64,000 nucleotides of DNA from SZUA-309 sp050185825. Lineage in GTDB: Bacteria > Pseudomonadota > Gammaproteobacteria > Pseudomonadales > Azotimanducaceae. Position numbers and translations under genes: made by a program. The stretch covers positions 186,001 to 250,000 of the forward strand of contig JBFWZA010000003.1 in NCBI GenBank assembly GCA_050185825.1, written 5' to 3'. The notes below the pieces were generated by a model that was not told where the DNA came from, made no database searches, and was given only the letters and a program-made list of their open reading frames with translations. Below are positions 35,743-43,779 of the stretch, piece by piece (position 1 is the stretch's first letter; each line of letters starts with the position of its first letter).

Positions 35743-35744
35743 CG

Positions 35745-36698
35745 CTAAACTCCGATCTCGAGTATGACGTGGCTCAACAGGCCGATGAGCCCCAGCAGCA
35801 GCGCGAGATTCAGAAGCGCTGGTGCCCGGAAGAGACGCATCTTGGCCAGCACTGTTTCAGCGGTCGCGAGCACCACGCCGAGAATCGCCAGCTTCCCGAG
35901 GGTCGCAAGCATCGCGATCGCCAACGCCGGCTGATCGACGGTCCTGGCCATGCCCCACGGGAAGAAGACGGCAACGATCAGAACTGCGTAAAGCATGAGC
36001 TTGATGTGGGCCGCCCATTCCATGAGCGCCAGGTGGCGACCGGAGTACTCCAGCAGCATGGCCTCGTGGATCATGGTCAGCTCAAGATGTGTCGCCGGAT
36101 TGTCAACCGGAATTCGTCCGGTTTCCGCGATTGCAACAAGGCTCAACGCCGCCAGCGCAAACAACAGCGAGGGCTTCAGGGTAAATCCGAGATCGAGCTG
36201 ATGAGCGACGACGGTCGACAGGTTCGTACTGTGCGCCTGCATGGTCAGCGTGAACACCGCCATCAGCATTGCCGGTTCCGCGAGCGCGGAGATCAGCATT
36301 TCCCGCGATGCGCCCATTCCCCCGAAGGCCGTACCAACGTCCATTCCCGCAAGGGCGAGAAAAAACCGGCCAAGAGCCAGCAAGCCCACCAGGACGATGA
36401 GGTCGGCCACCGCGGACGTCGGCACGTCTACGGCAATGGCCGGAATCGTCATTGCTGCAAGCCAGGTGGACACCAGCACAACGTAGGGCGCGATTCGAAA
36501 CAGTGGAGAAGCCGTATGGGCGACGTGGACCTCTTTCGTGAAGAGCTTCTTCAGATCCCGGTAAGGCTGGAAAACCGACGCACCCCGCCGGTTCTGCAGC
36601 CGGGCCTTGACCTTGCGTATCCAGCCCACGAGAAGCGGTGCCAGGGCGATGTAGATCAACGCGTGCAGGAAGATCATCGATAGCGGAGGCGCACTCAT
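35745..36698 (-). CDS. hyfC: HyfC-like (NuoH-related) membrane subunit
   Basis: The 317-residue protein has about eight membrane helices and the NuoH/HyfC motifs: QPYRDLKKLFTKE near the first cytoplasmic loop and EAMLLEYSGRHLALMEWA toward the C-terminal half. These acidic loops couple the peripheral arm to the membrane arm in complex I and group 4 hydrogenases. Start ATG 36698 is preferred because it overlaps the hyfB stop as ATGA. The upstream ATG at 36710 would add four residues. Length agrees with E. coli HyfC (315). Confidence 0.87.
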   Translation of the reverse strand: MSAPPLSMIFLHALIYIALAPLLVGWIRKVKARLQNRRGASVFQPYRDLKKLFTKEVHVAHTASPLFRIAPYVVLVSTWLAAMTIPAIAVDVPTSAVADLIVLVGLLALGRFFLALAGMDVGTAFGGMGASREMLISALAEPAMLMAVFTLTMQAHSTNLSTVVAHQLDLGFTLKPSLLFALAALSLVAIAETGRIPVDNPATHLELTMIHEAMLLEYSGRHLALMEWAAHIKLMLYAVLIVAVFFPWGMARTVDQPALAIAMLATLGKLAILGVVLATAETVLAKMRLFRAPALLNLALLLGLIGLLSHVILEIGV

Positions 36699-38710
36699 GA
36701 AACGATCCACAACAGGAGCAGAAGCGTAGTGAGTGTCCAGCCCAGATAGGCTCGAACGTTACCGGATTGCAGGATCAGGATCCGGCGGGATGCGTTGTCG
36801 ACCAGACGGGCAATCGGTATGAAGATCGCGGACCAGGTGCGATCGACAATCGACAGTCGGTATTGCGCCTGAGACGCCTCGCCAGTTTCCAGCCGTTCAT
36901 CGATGTGGAAAAGAATGCCGAAGACACGACGAATGGGTTGAGCAAACGCTGCGGCTGAATACTGCATCTTCGGTGTCGGCGGTGCGAAACCACAATCCCA
37001 GGGATCGCGCCGCCTGACCCGGCGCCTCAACGACGGACGCGTGATGATTGCCGTAACAATGCCGACCAGCAGCAGAAGACAGGCAACCCACGGGGCGCTG
37101 TAACTCGCGACCTCGGGAGAAATGGGGGTCAGCCACAACCAGCCATGAGCAGTCGCCTCAGGCAATCTGAACCCGACGATCTGCTGGGTAATGCGCGCAA
37201 TGCCCTGCAGGATGAAAAACGGAAACACCCCTACGAGAAGACAGCACACCGCCAGCAGGGCCTGGCCGGCACGCATCGCATACGGAACCGAGCCCGCACG
37301 ACGACTTTGCCGGCTCCGCGCCCTGCCGAGAAACGCTACGCCATACACCTTCACGAACGTGGCAGCGACCAATGCGCCCGTGAGCGCGAGGACGGCAGTG
37401 GCCACGGGCAACAGACTGCGCAGGACACCGCCTTCGAGCTCCCAGGCCTGCAAGGCGGTCTGAAAGATCAGCCATTCCGAAACAAACCCGTTGAACGGCG
37501 GCAGCGACGAGATGGAGAGACAGCCGATCAGGAAAAACAGCCCGGTCCACGGCATGCGTCGCAGCAACCCACCCATCTGTTCGAGATCCTGCCGATGCGC
37601 GCTGTGATGTATCGCCCCTGCGCCGAGAAAGAGCAGGCTCTTGAACAGCGCGTGATTGAGCGCATGGAACAGCGCGGCGACCAACCCGAGGCAGCCGAGA
37701 ACGGGGTGATCCGTGCCGAAGTAAACCAGGGACAGGCCGAGCGCCATGAAGATGATCCCCACATTTTCGACTGACGAGTAGGCGAGCAGACGTTTCAGAT
37801 CGCTCTCCATCATCGCGGCGAGAACGCCAAACAGCGCCGAGAGGCTTCCGATACCAAGAAGGGCAACTCCCCACTGCCACTCGATGTCGCCAACGAGATC
37901 GAACACGAAGCGGATGAACCCGTAAACGGCGACTTTCAGCATGACGCCGGACATCAGCGCGGATATGTGGGAGGGTGCAACCGGATGTGCCTCCGGCAAC
38001 CAGACGTGCACCGGGACCAGCCCCGCCTTCATTCCGAAACCGAAAAACGCCAGGACAAACGCGATGCTCGCCCACGCCGGTGTCAGTGCAGCCGCCCGCA
38101 TCTGCTCGAAAGCAAAACCATCGCCGAATGAAGCCAGCACGCCATAGCCCAGCAGAATAGCGAGGCCCCCCACGTGAGCCATCAACAGGTAAATGAAGGC
38201 TGCTCGCCGATTTGCCGCGTGCTCATGGTGGAACGCGACCAGAAAGTAGGAGGAAAGTGACATGAGTTCCCACGCCACCATGAACACGAAGGCGTCGTCT
38301 GCAAGAACCACGAGCAGCATCCCTGCCAGGAAGAGACCGGCGAAGCCTCCAAGCACCGCAGGCGAGTCGGAACCGCGCTCAAAACCGCGCACGTAAGCCG
38401 TCCCGTAAATCCCGACAGCAACACTTACCGCGCCGATGATGCTCAGAAAGAATCCGGCAAGCGCATCCACCCGTACGTGCCACGGAAACCACGGCAGACC
38501 AAACGGAAGCTCTGCGACCGCAGGCGCAGATTCGCCTGCCAGTGCCCAGATGCCCGCGGCCAGAGCACACCCGCCGGAAATCCCGAATACCGGTAGGGCG
38601 AGCACGCGAAGGACCCGGGGAACAATCGCGGCGAAGAGCGCGGACGCACCGGATACGAGTGCCAGCAGCACCGCTGCGACAGCAAACGTTAGCGGCGACA
38701 CCGGCGTCAT
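36695..38710 (-). CDS. hyfB: HyfB-like antiporter-type membrane subunit
   Basis: The 671-residue protein has about 16 membrane helices and is nearly the length of E. coli HyfB (672). Typical motifs are FMVAWELMSLSSYFLVAFHH (helix 5 glutamate), MKAGLVPVHVWLPEAHPVAP (lysine and histidine of the channel loop), LLAYSSVENVGIIF and a C-terminal extension after the core. It should be one of two proton-translocating subunits of the Ehr-type complex. Start ATG 38710 overlaps the TGA of the XRE gene by one base (TGATG), so its translation depends on the regulator gene's. TTG 38713 is a possible alternative. Confidence 0.88.
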   Translation of the reverse strand: MTPVSPLTFAVAAVLLALVSGASALFAAIVPRVLRVLALPVFGISGGCALAAGIWALAGESAPAVAELPFGLPWFPWHVRVDALAGFFLSIIGAVSVAVGIYGTAYVRGFERGSDSPAVLGGFAGLFLAGMLLVVLADDAFVFMVAWELMSLSSYFLVAFHHEHAANRRAAFIYLLMAHVGGLAILLGYGVLASFGDGFAFEQMRAAALTPAWASIAFVLAFFGFGMKAGLVPVHVWLPEAHPVAPSHISALMSGVMLKVAVYGFIRFVFDLVGDIEWQWGVALLGIGSLSALFGVLAAMMESDLKRLLAYSSVENVGIIFMALGLSLVYFGTDHPVLGCLGLVAALFHALNHALFKSLLFLGAGAIHHSAHRQDLEQMGGLLRRMPWTGLFFLIGCLSISSLPPFNGFVSEWLIFQTALQAWELEGGVLRSLLPVATAVLALTGALVAATFVKVYGVAFLGRARSRQSRRAGSVPYAMRAGQALLAVCCLLVGVFPFFILQGIARITQQIVGFRLPEATAHGWLWLTPISPEVASYSAPWVACLLLLVGIVTAIITRPSLRRRVRRRDPWDCGFAPPTPKMQYSAAAFAQPIRRVFGILFHIDERLETGEASQAQYRLSIVDRTWSAIFIPIARLVDNASRRILILQSGNVRAYLGWTLTTLLLLLWIVS

Positions 38711-38976
38711 CAAGTCACACCACCCTGTCGGTCGGGTTTCAGACGAACCCCTCGCCCCCCGCTCAAACTGGCGGCGCCTTCCCCCAGCAGTTCGATTCCG
38801 AGCAGCTCCAACGCTTCAATCACCTTGGTCAGCGAGTCCACGTTGCCGCGGACCTGGCCATCGCTGGCTTCCATACGCTGAATCGTCGGGAGAGATACGC
38901 CCGCGGCAACTGCCAGCGTCCGCTGGTCGATGCCCAGGAGCGCGCGGGCCGCTTTCAGCTGGGGTGCTGTGATCAT
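38710..38976 (-). CDS. XRE-family helix-turn-helix regulator heading the hyf-like operon
   Basis: The 88-residue protein is a small lambda-repressor-like HTH protein. Residues about 4-57 hold the five-helix fold, with QLKAARALLGIDQRTLAVAA then GVSLPTIQRMEA as the HTH pair. The short tail is basic. It is the first gene of the operon and shares a stop/start (TGATG) with hyfB, so it is made in proportion to the complex and probably regulates its own promoter. It has no sensory domain. Signal and operator are unknown. E. coli Hyf is controlled by a sigma-54 activator (HyfR), so regulation here differs. Confidence 0.8.
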   Translation of the reverse strand: MITAPQLKAARALLGIDQRTLAVAAGVSLPTIQRMEASDGQVRGNVDSLTKVIEALELLGIELLGEGAASLSGGRGVRLKPDRQGGVT

Positions 38977-39006
38977 TTACGAGCAGAAATCAGGCTTGAA
39001 GCATGC

Positions 39007-39035
39007 AAGTTAAAGGTTAAAACATCACAAAGCAA
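39007..39035 (-). promoter_or_regulatory. Putative sigma-70-type promoter of the XRE-hyf operon
   Basis: Read on the minus strand, TTGCTT (39035-39030) and TAACTT (39012-39007) are separated by 17 bases. They lie in an AT-rich patch of an otherwise GC-rich region, 31 bases upstream of the XRE start codon. The -35 is close to consensus and the -10 is moderate. Confidence 0.35.
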
Positions 39036-39168
39036 GTTCTGAATATAAATTATGCGATCTGAAGCCTACCTTCCCCCGCTGAGCGGTCCGGCACGGCGGT
39101 CATCCGTGCCTGCGCTATGATCTGCCGGAATCATTGCCCCAAGGCGCGGTCGAAGGAGTGCGCCAGTC

Positions 39169-41970
39169 ATGAACACCCTGACGAAAATTCTGCTCGCCGC
39201 GGTGGCCGCCGTGCTCCTGGTCTTCGTCGCCATTGCCGTGGCGGTCGCGTTCGTCTTCGAGCCGAACGACTACCGGCCGTTCGTCGTCGACTCGGTGCAG
39301 AAGGCGACCGGTCGGGACTTCGCGCTCGATGGCGATCTGGAGCTGGCGCTGTTTCCCTGCTGTGGCGTAAAGGTCGGCTCGGCCAGGCTCGGGAATCCCG
39401 CCGGCTTTCCTGAAGGCGCGTTCGCCAGCATCGGCTCGGCGGCGGTCAGCGTGAAGATCTGGCCACTGCTCACCCGCCGCGAGGTGCAGATCGGCACCGT
39501 GACGCTGGAGGGTGTCGACGTGGAGCTGCTGGAGCTCCCGGACGGCCGGACGAACTGGACGTTCGCCAGTGAAGAGCCCGCTGCGGCTGCGGAGGCGGAA
39601 ACCGGCCCCACGATCGCCTCGCTCAGCATCGAGGGTCTGAACGTCCGGGACGGCAACGTGAGCTACCGCGCAGCCGACGGTTCCCACTATTCGGCGCGCG
39701 ACATCAACCTCGAGTCCGGCGCCATCGATGGCGACGCACCCGTTCCCGTCGCACTGAAGCTTACGGCGCGCGACGAGCGCGCCGGCACGGCCGCCGACCT
39801 CGAGCTCGCCGGCAGCCTCGCTCTGGCCGGCGAGGTGGTCGATCTCACGGAGCCCCGCCTCACCGTCCGGGCAACCGGCGCCGACCTCCCGACCGGCAAC
39901 GTCGATCTGGACCTGACAGCTACCGGTCTGCGCTACCACACGACCGATGGAACCGCCGCCCTCCAGACGCTGGACGCTGCCGTCACGCTGCCCGGCACCC
40001 GGTTCGAGGTGACGGGCGATGCGGCGTTCGATGGTGAAGCCGCAACCGGCAGTGGTGGTTTCCGCATTGCCGAAGGCAATCTGCGCCGATTGCTCGAAGC
40101 GATGCCCGATGCGGGCTACGTTCCGGCAGGCAGCCGAGCCCTGGAACGCGTCTCCGGTAGCGGCCGCTGGGCCCTGACCGGGACCGGCGCGGCCGTGAGC
40201 GAGCTCGATCTCGCGCTGGACGACAGCCGGATCACGGGCAGCGCCGGGGTGACCAGCTTCGACACCGGTGCCGCCACCGCACGGCTCGACATCGACCGCA
40301 TCGGTCTGGACGACTACCAGCCGGAAGCGCCCACCGCCGCGGCAGGAAACGGCGGCACCGAGCCCATGGAAATCCCATTCGACGACCTCGCCGCGCTGCT
40401 CCTCGATGCCGAGCTCGAGGTCGGCGAGCTCACCACCGGCGGCATCACCCTCGGGGAGCTGAATACGAAGCTGAAGAGTGACGGGCGCAACCTGTCCGTG
40501 TCGGTGGGCTCCGAGCTGTTCGGCGGACGGCTGACGCTCACCGGCAGCGGCAGCGTCGCAGGCGCCGCGGCGGGCCTTACCGGCAGGCTGGAGCTGAACG
40601 GCATCTCGCCGCGTGCGGCGCTCACCGCGCTCGGCGAGCCGCCGGAAACCGCCAATCCGGAGGTGCTGACCCGTCTCTCCGGATCGACCCAGTGGCGGCT
40701 CGGCCGCCGTTCGCTGGCGCTCGAGCAGATGAGCTGGCAGCTCGACGACACCCGACTCACCGGCACGCTGGGTATCGACGGCTTCGACACCCCGGCGACG
40801 CGCTTCGACCTGGCGCTGGACCGCATGAACCTGGACGACTACCTGGCACCGGAGAGCGGGGAAGCGGTGCCGGCGGACGATGCGGACGTGGAAATTCCCG
40901 TGGAAGTCATCCGCGGGCTGGACCTGCAGGGCCGCCTCCAGGCTGCGGCCATGCGCATCATGGACCTGGATCTCACCGGCCTGGACGCCACGGTCACCGC
41001 CCGCGATGGCGTGCTGCGGCTGGAACCGCTGCTGGCCAATCTCTACGGGGGCAGCTATCGGGGCACCATCGCCATCGACGCCACGGGTGCGAAATCCCGC
41101 CTGAGCCTCGACCAGCAGCTCTCCGCCGTGCAGGTGGGCCAGGTGCTGAACGCGCTGGTCGGCTCCGATCGGATCAGCGGCGCGCTGACGTTCAAGCTCG
41201 CCGGCGCCGGCGTCGGCAACACCCAGAAGGAACTGCTGCAGGCACTCACCGGCAACCTCGACTTCAATCTGAGCGATGGCATCTACCACGGCATGGACAT
41301 CGCCTACGAGATCGAGAACGCCCAGTCGCTGCTGAAGCGCACGGCCGCACCGGAACGCCCCAACCGCAAGGAGACGCCGATCCGCGCCCTCACGTTCGCC
41401 GGCAGGATGGCTGACGGCGTGCTCGGCAGCGACAACCTCAACGCCGAGATTCCTTTCCTCAAGCTCGGCGGCAGGGGCGGCGTGAATCTGGTGGACCGGA
41501 CGCTCGACTACCAGCTGAACGCCCAGGTGCTGAAGACGGCTGACAGCGCCTCCGGTTCCGGGTTGAAAGGCCTCGGGGGCAGCACCATCCCGCTGACGAT
41601 CACCGGACCCATGGCCGATCCCAGCGTTCGCGTGAACCTGCAGGGTCTGGTCGTGGAGACCGTCAAGGACAAGGCCCGCGATGCGCTGCTGAAGCGCCTC
41701 GGTGTGGATCAGCAGGAAGGTTCGGCTGCGGGTTCACCGGCTTCCGGCACGGCCGCCACCTCGTCCGCGGCAGCGACCTCCGCCGCGCCAGCCGCCGACT
41801 CGCTGACGACAGAACCGGCGACGACGAATTCCTCCGCTGAATCATCGGCCTCAGACAAGGCGACGGACGCCGAACCGTCACCCCAACCGACCACGCGCGA
41901 CCTGATCGAGCAGGGACTGCGCGGATTGCTGAAACGGCCGGAGGCCGAAAAGACCACCGAGAAACCGTAA
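39169..41970 (+). CDS. AsmA family protein
   Basis: The 933-residue protein has an N-terminal membrane helix (about 6-30) followed by the AsmA start pattern (FEPNDYRPFVVDSVQKATG, then GRDFALDGDLELALFPC). It continues as a long periplasmic beta-rich groove domain, with an AsmA C-terminal part (YLLNALVGSDRISGALTFKL-like region and LGGRGGVNLVDRTLDYQLNA). A low-complexity Ala/Ser/Thr linker (about 850-900) precedes a short amphipathic tail. AsmA-like proteins are thought to form lipid-transfer bridges between the membranes. It is divergent from the XRE-hyf operon across 192 bases, and its stop is 12 bases from the convergent TpsB-like gene. Confidence 0.88.
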   Translation: MNTLTKILLAAVAAVLLVFVAIAVAVAFVFEPNDYRPFVVDSVQKATGRDFALDGDLELALFPCCGVKVGSARLGNPAGFPEGAFASIGSAAVSVKIWPLLTRREVQIGTVTLEGVDVELLELPDGRTNWTFASEEPAAAAEAETGPTIASLSIEGLNVRDGNVSYRAADGSHYSARDINLESGAIDGDAPVPVALKLTARDERAGTAADLELAGSLALAGEVVDLTEPRLTVRATGADLPTGNVDLDLTATGLRYHTTDGTAALQTLDAAVTLPGTRFEVTGDAAFDGEAATGSGGFRIAEGNLRRLLEAMPDAGYVPAGSRALERVSGSGRWALTGTGAAVSELDLALDDSRITGSAGVTSFDTGAATARLDIDRIGLDDYQPEAPTAAAGNGGTEPMEIPFDDLAALLLDAELEVGELTTGGITLGELNTKLKSDGRNLSVSVGSELFGGRLTLTGSGSVAGAAAGLTGRLELNGISPRAALTALGEPPETANPEVLTRLSGSTQWRLGRRSLALEQMSWQLDDTRLTGTLGIDGFDTPATRFDLALDRMNLDDYLAPESGEAVPADDADVEIPVEVIRGLDLQGRLQAAAMRIMDLDLTGLDATVTARDGVLRLEPLLANLYGGSYRGTIAIDATGAKSRLSLDQQLSAVQVGQVLNALVGSDRISGALTFKLAGAGVGNTQKELLQALTGNLDFNLSDGIYHGMDIAYEIENAQSLLKRTAAPERPNRKETPIRALTFAGRMADGVLGSDNLNAEIPFLKLGGRGGVNLVDRTLDYQLNAQVLKTADSASGSGLKGLGGSTIPLTITGPMADPSVRVNLQGLVVETVKDKARDALLKRLGVDQQEGSAAGSPASGTAATSSAAATSAAPAADSLTTEPATTNSSAESSASDKATDAEPSPQPTTRDLIEQGLRGLLKRPEAEKTTEKP

Positions 41971-41982
41971 CCCTACCGCGCC

Positions 41983-43593
41983 TCAGAACCGCTGCGAGAT
42001 CGAGAAGTACAGTCGTGGCTCGTCCTCGAGCAGGGTCGGTGTCTCCGGTTGCTGCACCGGCACAGCGCCTTCCAGGCTGAAGGAGAGACCACCCATGGCG
42101 CCACGAATGCCAATGCCGGCGGACCCGGCATCATCGGCCGTCCGGACCCCGTCGTTGGACCAGACATAGGCATGATCGTAGTACGCAAAACCCAGCAGCG
42201 GACTGTGGAGCCAGGGCACGGGCAGCGCACGCTCGGCGGTGATCCGCCCTCCGAGTCCCAGATCTCCGCTGAGCGTGGCGGGATCGAAGGCGCCGCCAAA
42301 CCGGTTGCCGCCGACGAAGAACCGTTCCGAGGAAGGTAGACGATCCGCAGACACCTGCGCCTGCAGGTCGAACAGGAGACGCCATTCGGTAGCCAGCCTC
42401 AGCTGATACCGATAGCTCAGATCGGCCAGAAGGAAATCGAGCTCCGCCGCGACCCCACTACCCTCCGGCCACAGTAACGCACCGAACGCGTCCAGACCCT
42501 GCCTGGCTTCCACCGTCAGTTTGTGCAGGTGACGGTTGCCTCGAGCGACCGCCAGATTCCAGGCGAGCTGCAGGGCGCGTATCCGATCCCGGCGCAGGGT
42601 CACCCCACTATCGATGGCCTGGTCGAGATCGTAGGTATGCAGGCCGACACCGAGGTCGCTGAACAGCCTGAGCCGGCGTGCCAGCGGAATCACGATGTCC
42701 GCATCCAGTTGGCTGCGCTCGTAGTCGACGTCGATGTCGCGGTTTTCCACGGGTAGCGACGACTCCGAGCTCGAGTAGCGCCACCGAATCGATTCTCCCC
42801 GACGACGCAGCCGGTGCTCGCCGTATGCGCCGAAGTAGCGCAGCCTGTCCGTGTCGATGGCGGCCGCGGTGTCGAGCCGGAGGTACCCGAGGCGTGCATC
42901 CGTGAACCGGTATCCCACCGATGCCTGAGCCACCTCGCGACCGAGCTCTTCAGGCGCGCGGTTGTCCAGATGCAGCAGCACGTGCCAGCGACGCTCGGCA
43001 ACCGTGAGGGTCGCCAGGTAGTGATGCGAGTGCGGTGCGGCACGGGTCAGGCTGCCCTGGACGGCGAATCCGGCTCGGTTCACCCGATCGAGCCACGCAT
43101 CGAACGCCGCGCGGCTGAGCGGCCGGATTTCCTTGAGTTCCCTGACGAGCAGCCAGAACTCCGAATCCCGCTCAGGCTCGCTGCCGTTGACGCGAACCTG
43201 GCTGACTCGGGCTTCCTGGACGGCCATGACGACGATGCCCGCATCCTCTCTAATCGCGACCACACGCGGGGCTGGCGGCAGCAAGCCTGCGGATCGGTAG
43301 TGCCGGATGAAGGCGTCCGGGAGGCGGGTCTGCAAACCTTCATCCAGCGGCGAGCCGAGCTGCTGCCGGTAGGCGGGCAGCAGATCCACCGGTGACAACG
43401 CAGGGCCGTCCTCGAAGAGCACACCGGAAAACAGAGGTACGGCGAGCGCACTGTGGGATGACAGAACCGCCGTCAACCAGCAGAGGACGATGGTCTCGTG
43501 CAGCCACCGCACGGGCAGCTTGCCGATCGTCGACAACCACCTCCTGGCGTATCCGTTTCTGGCAAGCAATGGCATTGAAAACTGAAGGTTCAC
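41983..43593 (-). CDS. TpsB/ShlB/FhaC-like outer-membrane transporter
   Basis: The 536-residue protein has a long N-terminal signal region (hydrophobic core about 33-50), a POTRA-like part (about 110-180) and a beta-barrel. The barrel has the Omp85/TpsB motif SSERFFVGGNRFGGAFDP near 424-441 and the L6-type GGRITAERALP near 450-460. It ends in a terminal Phe, as outer-membrane barrels do. TpsB proteins export a large partner through the outer membrane; no classical TpsA with a hemagglutinin domain is adjacent. The divergent FecR-repeat protein is the nearest candidate client. The start is GTG 43593. The 186-base promoter region is shared with that gene. Confidence 0.82.
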   Translation of the reverse strand: MNLQFSMPLLARNGYARRWLSTIGKLPVRWLHETIVLCWLTAVLSSHSALAVPLFSGVLFEDGPALSPVDLLPAYRQQLGSPLDEGLQTRLPDAFIRHYRSAGLLPPAPRVVAIREDAGIVVMAVQEARVSQVRVNGSEPERDSEFWLLVRELKEIRPLSRAAFDAWLDRVNRAGFAVQGSLTRAAPHSHHYLATLTVAERRWHVLLHLDNRAPEELGREVAQASVGYRFTDARLGYLRLDTAAAIDTDRLRYFGAYGEHRLRRRGESIRWRYSSSESSLPVENRDIDVDYERSQLDADIVIPLARRLRLFSDLGVGLHTYDLDQAIDSGVTLRRDRIRALQLAWNLAVARGNRHLHKLTVEARQGLDAFGALLWPEGSGVAAELDFLLADLSYRYQLRLATEWRLLFDLQAQVSADRLPSSERFFVGGNRFGGAFDPATLSGDLGLGGRITAERALPVPWLHSPLLGFAYYDHAYVWSNDGVRTADDAGSAGIGIRGAMGGLSFSLEGAVPVQQPETPTLLEDEPRLYFSISQRF

Positions 43594-43707
43594 TTTCTCG
43601 GATCAACAGTCTGCCCGCAATCCCGCCACCGGTCTGAGGCACTGTGTGCGTGGATGGCGCTGCTGTTTTGAGCGCTTTGTGAGGAGTGTTCAATGACACG
43701 AATGAGA

Positions 43708-43723
43708 TGTGACACGGATCACA
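43708..43723 (+). promoter_or_regulatory. CRP (cAMP receptor protein/Vfr-type) binding site
   Basis: TGTGA-N6-TCACA is a perfect match to the CRP core, and the flanks (AGA before, TCG after) extend the symmetry. It lies in the divergent region between the TpsB-like and FecR genes. A TACCAT hexamer at 43744-43749 suits a -10 element, placing the site's centre about 40 bases before the start of transcription, which is class II activator geometry for the FecR-CHASE2 operon. Confidence 0.65.
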
Positions 43724-43779
43724 TCGCAATCGTGGCGGGCGTCTACCATGGCAGAACCTTGGCCACGAAAAGGCTCGCC

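Noticed and set aside
31429..38710. A functional NiFe hydrogenase-4
   Set aside because: All four nickel-ligand cysteines of the large subunit are replaced and no maturation genes are present.
39115..41289. A 724-codon frame opposite the AsmA gene
   Set aside because: Shadow of a GC-rich gene; no motif, and the opposite strand has a full AsmA protein with a signal anchor.
43693..43779. Upstream ATG start for the FecR gene
   Set aside because: The extension runs through the CRP site and -10 region and would bury the signal peptide; ATG 43780 has its own ribosome site.
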